Shown one piece after another: positions 14,582-23,081 of a DNA stretch of 64,000 nt. A program made the position numbers and the translations under genes. The DNA is from an uncultured Bacteroidia bacterium (GTDB lineage Bacteria; Bacteroidota; Bacteroidia; Bacteroidales; UBA932). The DNA lies in the NCBI GenBank assembly GCA_902769525.1, contig CACXPG010000011.1:1-64000 (forward strand), in the 5' to 3' direction. The notes below the pieces were generated by a model. That model did not search any database, was not told the origin of the DNA, and worked only from the letters and a program-made list of their open reading frames with translations. Position 1 is the stretch's first letter; every line of letters starts with the position of its first letter.

Positions 14582-16753
14582 ATGAAAAGAATAAGTATAA
14601 TCGCGATGATAACGGCAACAGCTCTTATCTCAGGCTGCAACTCTCCAAAGGAAGAGCAGCAGGTATTCATAGGGAAGCAGGACGTTACCCTGGCATCTGA
14701 TCTGATGACTCCGGAAGCCCTCTGGGCAATGGGAAGAATCGGAGGAGTCCAGCCTTCACCGGACGGCAGCAAGATTCTCTACAATGTTTCATATTACAGC
14801 GTTCAGGAAAACAAGAGCCACACCGTAATCTGCCTTATGAACGCAGACGGCTCTGATGTGAAGACCCTTACCAAATCTCCTAAGAGCCAGGGCGGTGCAG
14901 TCTGGCTGGATGACAACACTATTGCATATCTTACTTCAGAAGACGGCACAAGCTCAGTTTGGGTGATGAACTCCGATGGAACCGCCCCTCGCAAGATAAC
15001 TGGATTTGACAAGGACGTTGAGGGTTTCCTCTTCTCTCCTGACGGCAAGAAGGCCGTGCTGATTGCCCAGATTCCTTGGGAAGGAGCTACAGTTCTCGGC
15101 AAGAACAAGTACGAAGACCTTCCAAATACGACCGGAAGAATTGTCACCGATGTTATGCACAAGCACTGGGACGAGTGGGTGGATGCCATCCCTCATCCTT
15201 TCCTGGTGGATTTCGACGGCAATGCCTTCTCAAACTGCAAGGATATCCTGGAAGGCGAAATGTTCGAGTGCCCTTCAAAGCCATTCGGCGGCGAGGAGCA
15301 GCTCGCCTGGAGCCCGGACAGCAAGAAGATTGCCTATTCCTGCAAGAAGATGACCGGTCTGGACTATGCGATCAGCACAGATTCAGACATCTACGAATAT
15401 GACATAGAGAGCGGCAAGACCGTAAATCTCTGCAAGCCGGAAGGCTATGTCAGGCCACAGGTAAAGTATGACGAGAGCCTTCAGAACCAGGCTGTGAACA
15501 AGAACAAGGAAGACCTCAATATGGGCTATGACACCAATCCTGCCTACAGCCCTGACGGAAAGAAGGTTTCCTGGATGAGCATGGAAAGGGACGGCTACGA
15601 GAGCGACCGCACGAGACTCTGCGTGAAGAACCTCGAGTCCGGCGAGAAGACCTATGTCACCGAAAAGTTCGAGAGCGGAGTGGACGACTATATTTGGGCA
15701 GACGACAACACCCTGTATTTCATCGGAGTATGGCACGGAACAACCCAGATCTACCGCACTGACCTTAGCGGTGATGTATGCAAGGTTACAGACGGCCAGC
15801 ACGATTTCGGAAGCGTTGCCCTTTCAGACGGCAAGCTCATCGCAAAGCGCCATTCTATGATGCTTCCGGACGATATCTACTCAGTCGATATCAAATCCGG
15901 AGAGGCTACCCAGCTTAGCTTTGAGAACAAGCACATCCTTGACAAGCTGGCTCTGGGCCAGGTAAAGGAGCGCTGGGTAAAGACCACGGACGGCAAGCAG
16001 ATGCTCTCCTGGGTGGTATATCCTCCTCATTTCGACTCCACAAAGACTTATCCTACGCTTCTGTTCTGCGAGGGAGGCCCTCAGTCTCCTGTTTCCCAGT
16101 TCTGGAGCTACAGGTGGAATTTCCAGATTATGGCTGCCAACGGCTACATTATCATCGCTCCTAACCGCAGGGGTCTTCCTGGTTTCGGAATGCAGTGGCT
16201 GGAACAGATCAGCGGAGACTATGCCGGACAGTGTATGAAAGACTATCTGTCTGCTATAGACGATATTGCAAAGGAACCATACGTAGACAAGGAGCATCTG
16301 GGATGCGTAGGAGCCAGCTTCGGCGGCTTCTCCGTTTACTGGCTTGCCGGAAACCACAACAAGAGGTTCAAGGCCTTCATAGCCCACGACGGAATCTTCA
16401 ACGAGATGCAGCAGTATGTCGAGACCGAAGAAATGTGGTTCGCCAACTGGGATCTTGGCGGAGCCTTCTGGAGGAAGGACCTCAAGACTGCCCAGAACAC
16501 GTTTGCACATTCTCCTCACATGTATGTAGACAAGTGGGACACTCCAATCCTTTGCATCCACGGCGAGAAGGACTACAGAATCCTCGCATCCCAGGGTGAA
16601 AGTGCCTTTAACGCCGCCAGAATGAGGGGAATAGACGCGGAACTCCTGCTCTATCCTGACGAGAACCACTGGGTTCTCAAACCTCAGAACGGAATCCTCT
16701 GGCAGAGGACATTCTTCGAGTGGCTTGACAGATATCTTAAGACTGACAAATAA
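14582..16753 (+). CDS. Secreted lipoprotein S9 (prolyl oligopeptidase-family) peptidase
   Basis: This 723-residue protein has a lipoprotein signal peptide ending LISGC (Cys about 19). Residues about 45-420 are WD40/TolB-like beta-propeller repeats (SPDGSKI, SPDGKKA, SPDSKKI, SPDGKKV). The alpha/beta-hydrolase domain follows with Ser579 in GASFGGF, Asp664 in GEKDYRI and His696 in DENHW, the complete S9 triad. It resembles the DPP5/acylaminoacyl peptidase branch. It should trim oligopeptides in the periplasm and, in this operon, could act on peptides released during cell-wall turnover; that link is inferred. Its TAA overlaps the next ATG by one base. Confidence 0.88.
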   Translation: MKRISIIAMITATALISGCNSPKEEQQVFIGKQDVTLASDLMTPEALWAMGRIGGVQPSPDGSKILYNVSYYSVQENKSHTVICLMNADGSDVKTLTKSPKSQGGAVWLDDNTIAYLTSEDGTSSVWVMNSDGTAPRKITGFDKDVEGFLFSPDGKKAVLIAQIPWEGATVLGKNKYEDLPNTTGRIVTDVMHKHWDEWVDAIPHPFLVDFDGNAFSNCKDILEGEMFECPSKPFGGEEQLAWSPDSKKIAYSCKKMTGLDYAISTDSDIYEYDIESGKTVNLCKPEGYVRPQVKYDESLQNQAVNKNKEDLNMGYDTNPAYSPDGKKVSWMSMERDGYESDRTRLCVKNLESGEKTYVTEKFESGVDDYIWADDNTLYFIGVWHGTTQIYRTDLSGDVCKVTDGQHDFGSVALSDGKLIAKRHSMMLPDDIYSVDIKSGEATQLSFENKHILDKLALGQVKERWVKTTDGKQMLSWVVYPPHFDSTKTYPTLLFCEGGPQSPVSQFWSYRWNFQIMAANGYIIIAPNRRGLPGFGMQWLEQISGDYAGQCMKDYLSAIDDIAKEPYVDKEHLGCVGASFGGFSVYWLAGNHNKRFKAFIAHDGIFNEMQQYVETEEMWFANWDLGGAFWRKDLKTAQNTFAHSPHMYVDKWDTPILCIHGEKDYRILASQGESAFNAARMRGIDAELLLYPDENHWVLKPQNGILWQRTFFEWLDRYLKTDK

Positions 16754-17955
16754 TGGCTAAAACTGAAAAAGGATATTCCAGACCGCTGGTGGCAACGGCC
16801 GCCTGCCTGGGCTGCGCGTTCTTCGGAGTGACTATGTTCTTCTGGGGAGCGATGCTGCCGTCTTTGGGTGAAACGATCCAGGGTGTGCAGAACCTTCCGT
16901 GGATATTGACTCTCGGAATCATAGCCGGAACCATAATCTGCGGTGCGGTGATGGACCGCTATGGCTACAAGGCCTTGCTGATCAGCGCTTCACTGGCCCT
17001 GGCCATCGGGCTTTGCGGCTTCATCTTCTGCCACGAGCTCTGGCAGCTGATTATCTCCGCCTTCTTGATCGGAGCCGGAGGAGGTGTCCTCAACAGCGAG
17101 ACAATAGCCATCATATCAGATATCTACGGAGACAATCTCCGCGGCACGATGCTTTCCATCCTGGGAGCGTCCTACTGTGTGGGCAGTCTGCTTTGGACGG
17201 TCATCTGCAGGGTTTGGTCTTATGACCCTATGATACCTATGAGATGGTCTGCCGCAGTGATCGGCATCTTGTCTCTGGCCTTTATATTCATTCCGTTCCC
17301 TAAGGCAAAACTAACCAAGGAAGACAAGTTCTCCCTTCTGGATTCGGTTAAACTGTTCAAGTACCATATACTTGCTGTTGCCGGAATCCTGTTCTTCTTC
17401 CAGGGAGTTCTGGAAGCAATCAGCGCCAACTATTCCACTTCGTACTATGTGAGCGTGGAAGGGGGAATCGGAAAGGAAATAGCCCTTACATCGCTGATAT
17501 TCATGACAGTGGGAATGGCTGTCGGAAGATTTGCCCTTCCTGTATGCCTCAAGACAGGGGGAAGGAAAATGGCAATGTTCCTGTTTATGGCTATTGCTTT
17601 CATAGGCGCTCTGCTGCAGTATCTGATGCCTGCTTCTCAAATAGGTGCCTTCATCTCGATGACCTTGCTGGGATTCGGGATAGGGGTTACCGCTCCAGTT
17701 ATCTTCGACTATCTGGGCCAGGTTTTCAAGAAGCATTCAGGTGCCGCAGTCAGCCTTTCCGTAGTAGTTGCCCAGATAGGTATGCTCATCGGCAACTTCC
17801 TGGTGGGCAAGATGTTCCTGCCGTCATCAGTTAAGGCGGGGCTTCCGGGATATTTCCCGATTGTCATGTGTGCAATGATTGTTGCAGTATGCATTGCCTT
17901 CCCGTTTGTGGCAAAGTCTTCAGACAAGGCAAAGAACAAGAATCTCGACCTCTAA
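16753..17955 (+). CDS. MFS permease, first of a tandem pair
   Basis: This 400-residue protein has 12 predicted helices and MFS signs: GAVMDRYGYKALL between helices 2 and 3 and GAGGGVLNSETIAIISDIYG in helix 4 and the following loop. It starts on the last base of the S9 peptidase stop (TAATG). The next gene is a clear paralogue. Placement among cell-wall sugar genes suggests uptake of amino sugars or muropeptides, but MFS sequence alone does not give a substrate. Confidence 0.85.
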   Translation: MAKTEKGYSRPLVATAACLGCAFFGVTMFFWGAMLPSLGETIQGVQNLPWILTLGIIAGTIICGAVMDRYGYKALLISASLALAIGLCGFIFCHELWQLIISAFLIGAGGGVLNSETIAIISDIYGDNLRGTMLSILGASYCVGSLLWTVICRVWSYDPMIPMRWSAAVIGILSLAFIFIPFPKAKLTKEDKFSLLDSVKLFKYHILAVAGILFFFQGVLEAISANYSTSYYVSVEGGIGKEIALTSLIFMTVGMAVGRFALPVCLKTGGRKMAMFLFMAIAFIGALLQYLMPASQIGAFISMTLLGFGIGVTAPVIFDYLGQVFKKHSGAAVSLSVVVAQIGMLIGNFLVGKMFLPSSVKAGLPGYFPIVMCAMIVAVCIAFPFVAKSSDKAKNKNLDL

Positions 17956-17965
17956 ACCAAACGAT

Positions 17966-19156
17966 ATGTCTAAAGGATATTCAACGGAAAAAGTCAATCT
18001 GGCAGCCTGCCTGGGCATCGCTTTCTTCGGAGTGGCCATGCTGAGCCTGGGTGCCATCATGCCGCCTCTGGTAAAGGCTGTTCCCGAGGCAATCGGGCTT
18101 CCTATGTATATGAGCATCGGCATTATCCTCGGAACCGTGGTCTTCGGCCCGATCATGGACCGCTACGGTTACAAGTGGCTTCTGGTCATCAGCAGCCTGA
18201 TCATGCTCGCCGGCCTTCTCATATTGGCATATTCTACTGATATGCCGCTTCTTATAGCCGGCATCTTCTGCGTGGGCCTTGGCGGCGGAGTCCTCAACGG
18301 AGAGACCAACGCCATAGTTTCAGACATCTATGATGAAGACAGAAGGGGACGCAAGATGAGTATCCTCGGCGCCTGCTACTGCATCGGGGCAATGGTCTGG
18401 ACTCTGGCTTGCTTCCTGATTCCGGACTACAAGATTCCGCTGATCGCCTGTGCTGCCATTATGCTCCTTTGCGTGATTTTCTTCATCGCGATTAAATTCC
18501 CTAAGGCAAAGATTTCCTCCGCGACCAAGCCTTCAGGCTCCGAATACCGCAGCATGCTCACCTCGGGAGCGCTGCTTCTGGTAGCCTTTGTGCTTTTCTT
18601 CCAGAGCGCGTTTGAGGGAACCAGCGGCAGCTACACCACGTCTTTCCTTACCAAAATCGGCGGAATCGCTGAGAATGACGCGGTTCTGTCACTGACTTTC
18701 TTCACGATAGGAATGATGATCGGAAGGTTGGCCCTTGGCGCAATGATGAAAAAGGGCCGGGACCTTCTGGTGCTTTTCGTCTATATGTTCATCGCCCTTA
18801 TAGGTGTTGCAATGATGGGGATTGGCAAGAATTCCACTTATCTATGCTGGGGCGCGATGACGCTTATAGGATTTGGAGTAGGGGCCACTTATCCTGTGAT
18901 GCTGGCCCGTCTTGGCGGAGTGTTCCGCAAGATGAGCGGCTCCGCCTTTTCAGCCGCGATTTTCATCGCGCTGTGCGGACAGTTCCTGGGTAATTTCCTG
19001 ATGGGCAAGCTCTTTGCCGGTGGCGGCGGAAGCATATTCGCTTATCTTCTTGCCGGAATGATCATCGCGATACTGATTCTAGCCCCGTTCGCCTGCCTGG
19101 CCTGCAGCCGCAGGAAAGCCTCCGAAAAGAAATTCAGCTCGGACATAAGACCATAA
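17966..19156 (+). CDS. MFS permease, second of a tandem pair
   Basis: This 396-residue paralogue of the preceding permease shares the motifs GPIMDRYGYKWLL and GLGGGVLNGETNAIVSDIYDE and the same 12-helix layout. The ATG at 17966 gives the same N-terminus as its neighbour (KGYS followed by a Cys-Leu-Gly helix); an earlier in-frame start at 17879 would overlap the previous gene and is unlikely. The pair arose by tandem duplication and may have split substrates, for example two related sugars or a sugar and its anhydro form. That is inference. Confidence 0.85.
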   Translation: MSKGYSTEKVNLAACLGIAFFGVAMLSLGAIMPPLVKAVPEAIGLPMYMSIGIILGTVVFGPIMDRYGYKWLLVISSLIMLAGLLILAYSTDMPLLIAGIFCVGLGGGVLNGETNAIVSDIYDEDRRGRKMSILGACYCIGAMVWTLACFLIPDYKIPLIACAAIMLLCVIFFIAIKFPKAKISSATKPSGSEYRSMLTSGALLLVAFVLFFQSAFEGTSGSYTTSFLTKIGGIAENDAVLSLTFFTIGMMIGRLALGAMMKKGRDLLVLFVYMFIALIGVAMMGIGKNSTYLCWGAMTLIGFGVGATYPVMLARLGGVFRKMSGSAFSAAIFIALCGQFLGNFLMGKLFAGGGGSIFAYLLAGMIIAILILAPFACLACSRRKASEKKFSSDIRP

Positions 19157-19203
19157 ACAGATACTAAAAGAACTATATAAATCAACGAATAAAACTTAAA
19201 ACA

Positions 19204-19965
19204 ATGTTAGCAAACCAGTGGAAAAAGAACGCTATCAGCGTTATGGACCAGATTGAGTCCACCCAGATGGACCAGATAAAGAAAGTAGCAGAAGTTATGG
19301 CAGACTGCCTCCAGGCAGGCCATCTTATTCACACGTTCGGATGCGGACACGCAAACCTTCCTATCGAGGAGATGTATCCTAGAATCGGCGGTTTCGTAGG
19401 CTTCCATCCGCTTTGCGAGCTTCCGCTCACTTTCTTCACTCATATCAACGGAGAGATGGGAATCAACCAGTTCCTCTGGCTGGAAAGGGCTGAAGGCTAT
19501 GGCAAGGCCATAATGAGCAGCTGGAACTTCCATAAGGACGACCTTGTCTGGCTGTTCTCCCATACCGGAATCAACGCCGTTAACATCGATGTAGCTCTCG
19601 AGGCACAGAAGATGGGAATGAAGGTTATCGCCTACGGATCTGCAGGCCAGACCGGTGCAAAGGTTCCTCGCCACAGCTGCGGAAAGAATCTCTTCCAGAT
19701 TGCAGACTATGTTGTTGACAGCTGCTGCCCGCTCCAGGATGCAAGCGTAGACCTGAAGAACCACTTCGACAAGATCGGTCCTCTCTCCACAATGGCTTTC
19801 GTAACCACCGTATGGATGACCATCTGCACTGTCGCCGAGATCCTTGCTGACCGTGGAGTGAAGCTCTACATCCATCCTTCCCACAACGTTCCTGGTGACA
19901 CTACCGCCCACGAGAGGCTGGACGCCGCTCTGGCAGAGTATCGCAAAAGAGTTGCAGGAGTTTAA
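19204..19965 (+). CDS. SIS-domain protein, UPF0309/COG4821 type
   Basis: This 253-residue cytoplasmic protein carries one SIS (sugar isomerase) fold. The phosphosugar-binding blocks are HTFGCGHANLPIEEMYPRIGG (about residues 43-63) and LFSHTGINAVNIDVA; the C-terminus has HPSHNVPGD. It resembles the UPF0309 group, whose activity is not established as far as I know. Between two MFS permeases and a GH3 enzyme it most likely binds or converts a phosphorylated amino sugar, or acts as a sugar-phosphate sensor. It has a 47-base upstream gap. Confidence 0.78.
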   Translation: MLANQWKKNAISVMDQIESTQMDQIKKVAEVMADCLQAGHLIHTFGCGHANLPIEEMYPRIGGFVGFHPLCELPLTFFTHINGEMGINQFLWLERAEGYGKAIMSSWNFHKDDLVWLFSHTGINAVNIDVALEAQKMGMKVIAYGSAGQTGAKVPRHSCGKNLFQIADYVVDSCCPLQDASVDLKNHFDKIGPLSTMAFVTTVWMTICTVAEILADRGVKLYIHPSHNVPGDTTAHERLDAALAEYRKRVAGV

Positions 19966-19967
19966 GT

Positions 19968-21248
19968 ATGAGAAATAAACTGGCGATATTGTCGGCAGCT
20001 CTCCTATGCCTGTTTTCAAACCCTGCGGTTTCTCAGGACAAAGATTCCGCAAGACATAAGGCACAGGTTGAGGAGGCTCTTTCCAAGATGTCTGTAAGGC
20101 AGAAGGTTGCGCAGCTTTTTGTTGTTGAACTCAGCCGTAATCCAAGTCCTGCCACCAGAGCCTATCAGGATTCCCTTGTGGGTTATTACGGTCTTGGAAA
20201 TGTCATTCTTATGGAGGGGTCCATCAAGCATTTCCTCAACCGTCTTGACGAGCTCAATTCCATGGCCCAGGTTCCGATCATGGTGGCCGTAGACGGTGAA
20301 TGGGGAGCTGCAATGAGATTCCCGGAATATCTGCCTTATCCTCGTCAGGCACAGCTTTCAAGAATAGAGAAGAACGGCGAAAAACTGCTCTACAAGATGG
20401 GGCGCAATGTCGGCAAGGAGCTTAAGGACATCAATGTACTGGTCAATTATGCTCCTGTCGCCGATGTCAGCAAGTATTATATGAGAGAGGGCGCGCTCAG
20501 GACCTTGAGCAACGACCCGCGTCAGGTTGCTACCTGGACTACCGCTTATATGAAAGGTATGCAGGATGCTGGCATTTATGCCTGCGGAAAGCATTATCCC
20601 GGCCACGGAGGAACCACTGTGGACTCCCACTTCGCCTTGCCTGTGATAAAGAACACCAAGGCATATATGGATACCGTGGACCTCTATCCGTTCCAGAATC
20701 TGATAGACAACGGCGTGGAAATGATAATGCTGGCCCATATATCTGTTCCTGACATTGATCCGAGCGGTGTTCCTATGTCCATCTCAAGCAAACTGATCAA
20801 CGATATCCTCAGAGGAGAGCAGGGGTTCAAGGGAGTGGTGATTACTGACGCTATTGTCATGGCGGGCCTGACCAACGAAAACCGCTCGACTGTGGAGGCT
20901 ACGATGGCCGTTTACAAGTCCGGTTCAGATATGATACTGATGCCGGACGAGCCTATTAAGTGCATCGAGGCCCTGACCAAAGCGGTTGAGTCTGGAGAAC
21001 TTCCGATGGAAGAACTGGACAATAAAGTCAGGAAAGTCCTGATGCTCAAAGCCCGTGCAGGATATCTTGAAAAAGGTTTCAACCCTCACGTAAAGAACCT
21101 GGACCGCAAGATTGCCGCTGCCAGAAGAAGAGATTTCCGCCTGATCAAGAAGATGAGGCGCCTGATGGAGAAATCCACCAAGCCTAATGCTGGCATCAAG
21201 CCAAGGGGAGGGGATGTTACGCTGATATTTGACAAAGCCGGCAAATAA
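19968..21248 (+). CDS. Exported GH3 beta-N-acetylglucosaminidase, NagZ-like
   Basis: This 426-residue enzyme has a signal peptide (about residues 1-22, ending PAVSQ) and a glycoside hydrolase family 3 barrel. The NagZ signature is KHYPGHGGTTVDSH at residues 208-221, where the His and Asp form the acid/base dyad, and the nucleophile is Asp294 in VITDAIVMAG. It releases GlcNAc from muropeptides or chito-oligomers, here in the periplasm, unlike the cytoplasmic NagZ of enterobacteria. Products would feed the symporter or MFS permeases and the kinases of the same run. The gene begins 2 bases after the SIS gene stop. Confidence 0.9.
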   Translation: MRNKLAILSAALLCLFSNPAVSQDKDSARHKAQVEEALSKMSVRQKVAQLFVVELSRNPSPATRAYQDSLVGYYGLGNVILMEGSIKHFLNRLDELNSMAQVPIMVAVDGEWGAAMRFPEYLPYPRQAQLSRIEKNGEKLLYKMGRNVGKELKDINVLVNYAPVADVSKYYMREGALRTLSNDPRQVATWTTAYMKGMQDAGIYACGKHYPGHGGTTVDSHFALPVIKNTKAYMDTVDLYPFQNLIDNGVEMIMLAHISVPDIDPSGVPMSISSKLINDILRGEQGFKGVVITDAIVMAGLTNENRSTVEATMAVYKSGSDMILMPDEPIKCIEALTKAVESGELPMEELDNKVRKVLMLKARAGYLEKGFNPHVKNLDRKIAAARRRDFRLIKKMRRLMEKSTKPNAGIKPRGGDVTLIFDKAGK

Positions 21249-21258
21249 ATAACAAGAT

Positions 21259-22017
21259 ATGTATTCAAAATACGACATAACAACTGCCAGATACGGTGAT
21301 GTAAAGGACAAACATTACCATCTGGCAATCTTGCCATGGGGCAGCACCGAGCCCCACAACCTGCATCTTCCTTATTGCACGGATATGCTTCACGCACAGG
21401 CTGTTGCCTTTGAGGCTGCTGAAAAGGCCGCCAAGAACGGTGTCAATGTAATGGTTCTTCCCGGCATTCCGTTGGGCAGCCAGAATCCTGGCCAGATAGA
21501 GCTTCCTTTCTGCATCCACGCATCGCAGAGGACACAGATAGCTGTTTTGGAAGACATTGTGGAGTCTCTCAGAAAGCAGGGCATCAACAAGCTCCTTATA
21601 ATGAATGGCCACGGCGGCAACAACTTCAAGGGCATGATCCGTGATATCGTGATAAAGTACCCTGATTTCCAGATTACTGTGCTTGCCTGGTTCTCCATCC
21701 TTCCTCTGAAGGACTTCTTTGAGGAGAAGATAGACGACCACGCCGGCGAGCAGGAAACCTGCGTGATGCTGCATTATTATCCTGAGCTTGTCAACCTCAA
21801 ACAAGCCGGAGACGGCCACCACAACGACTTCAAGATAGAGGGCCTCAACGATAAAACCGCCTGGGCCCCACGCCACTGGACTTACACCACCAAAGACACC
21901 GGAGTAGGTGACCCGAGGAAGGCCACAGCAGAAAAGGGAAGAAGATACATAGAGGCCGTCATGGAGAAAATCGTGAAATTCGTCACCGATTTCGCCCTGA
22001 ACGATTCTTTATATTAA
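21259..22017 (+). CDS. Creatininase-family amidohydrolase
   Basis: This 252-residue cytoplasmic protein belongs to the creatininase fold. Metal ligands are visible in PWGSTEPHNLHLPYCTD (Glu31, His33, Asp42) and NGHGGNNFKGM, with a further Glu in HAGEQETCVMLHY. Creatininases hydrolyse cyclic or linear amides, such as creatinine or formamide derivatives. As the last gene of the amino-sugar run it could act as an amidase on a cell-wall fragment, for example removing an acetyl or lactyl-peptide amide, but nothing in the sequence fixes the substrate. Confidence 0.8.
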   Translation: MYSKYDITTARYGDVKDKHYHLAILPWGSTEPHNLHLPYCTDMLHAQAVAFEAAEKAAKNGVNVMVLPGIPLGSQNPGQIELPFCIHASQRTQIAVLEDIVESLRKQGINKLLIMNGHGGNNFKGMIRDIVIKYPDFQITVLAWFSILPLKDFFEEKIDDHAGEQETCVMLHYYPELVNLKQAGDGHHNDFKIEGLNDKTAWAPRHWTYTTKDTGVGDPRKATAEKGRRYIEAVMEKIVKFVTDFALNDSLY

Positions 22018-22023
22018 CTTCGT

Positions 22024-23043
22024 CTAGTCGAGTCTCCACATCTGAGATAGTTTCCTGGAGCAGCGGCCTAGACGGATATTGGAGCCGAAATCCCCATATT
22101 TCCCCTCAAACTCAATTACTAAATCCGGATTGAGAGCTGAACGTATGATAAATGCTTCATGATTCTCCTTAGGATTTCCGGGATTTGTATTGCATCTCTC
22201 CAAATACCATCTTTGAGCCTCGGAGTTGTTACGCTGGTATAACTGAATGTTGGTTCCGGCGGCAGCAACACCTTTCTTTACGTCCAGGACATAATTCCGG
22301 TTAACGGCTGAGCATATATAGTAATAGTCATTTTCCGGCAGGAAATACCATTGCTGCTCATCTTCTAAAAACTTTCCGACAAGCTCGATATTGGTTCCAT
22401 TGGCCATTTTTTTATTTTTTGCTCCAATATATACACAAGCATTCTCAGCACAGGAAATATAATAGTTCCCCTTGGCAATCTTTGCCCATTTGCCCTTGCC
22501 CTTTGAGCTTGATTTATTGGCGCTGCTGTTGCTGGATTTAACGCTACCGCTGCTGCCTGATTTAACACCTGCACTGCTTTTGCCGGTTTGCGTGTAGGAC
22601 ATATAATTAGAACTTCCAATCACTTTATTTGTTGTTGCGTCGTAGGCAATAAGACGCACAAAGTACTTGTTAGTTCCCTGTTTCGGATGCAGCTTGGAAT
22701 TGTAGATTCCTATCTTTTTGTTTTCCAGGCTGGCCTTGTTGGATTTGTTGTTATATTCTTTTGACGTTTTTACGGATACCTTCTTTCCGTCATTATTCAG
22801 ATATTTATATACTGTCCCTTTTGGACATTCAACTTGCATCACGATTCTGATCTTATGGGACTTCATATTAGTAAAGCGTGCAGTGAACTGGCATTGGAGC
22901 TGCTTTCCTTTATCCGTTACAACATTGTGCTTAAGCTGGCAATTTGAGAAAGTTGCCTTTTGTCCATAAGCAGTTCCCTGAAATATTGTCATTATCAAGA
23001 CAAACAAGGGAAGCACTGCTGAGAAGTATAATTTCTGTCTCAT
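22024..23043 (-). CDS. Secreted protein with C-terminal ricin-type lectin domain
   Basis: This 339-residue exported protein has a signal peptide (ends AYGQ). Residues about 30-160 form a beta-rich domain of unknown type. A Ser/Gly/Lys linker (about 165-195) joins it to a ricin-B-type beta-trefoil (about 195-339) with three repeats ending QQWYFLP, QRWYLER and QMWRLD, the QxW motif of carbohydrate-binding trefoils. It probably binds sugar at the cell surface. The longer start at 23061 lies inside a -7 promoter element (23059-23066), so I use the ATG at 23043. It is next to a phosphatase gene on the same strand. Confidence 0.8.
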   Translation of the reverse strand: MRQKLYFSAVLPLFVLIMTIFQGTAYGQKATFSNCQLKHNVVTDKGKQLQCQFTARFTNMKSHKIRIVMQVECPKGTVYKYLNNDGKKVSVKTSKEYNNKSNKASLENKKIGIYNSKLHPKQGTNKYFVRLIAYDATTNKVIGSSNYMSYTQTGKSSAGVKSGSSGSVKSSNSSANKSSSKGKGKWAKIAKGNYYISCAENACVYIGAKNKKMANGTNIELVGKFLEDEQQWYFLPENDYYYICSAVNRNYVLDVKKGVAAAGTNIQLYQRNNSEAQRWYLERCNTNPGNPKENHEAFIIRSALNPDLVIEFEGKYGDFGSNIRLGRCSRKLSQMWRLD

Positions 23044-23058
23044 AGATGATTGTTTTCG

Positions 23059-23066
23059 CAAATATA
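23059..23066 (-). promoter_or_regulatory. -7 promoter element of the ricin-lectin gene
   Basis: Read on the minus strand this is TATATTTG, 15 bases before the ATG at 23043. It overlaps the alternative upstream ATG and so decides the start. Confidence 0.55.
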
Positions 23067-23081
23067 GAAAATAATGCAGTT

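Noticed and set aside
15881-16669. 262-codon minus-strand frame inside the S9 peptidase gene
   Set aside because: It covers the catalytic region of a clear gene in the opposite sense and has no recognisable features.
17879-17965. Earlier in-frame start for the second MFS gene
   Set aside because: It would overlap the first MFS gene by 77 bases and add residues that do not match the paralogue.
22480-22575. Ser/Gly-coding repeats as a possible tandem repeat or CRISPR-like array
   Set aside because: They encode the low-complexity linker of the ricin-lectin protein and have no regular repeat-spacer structure.
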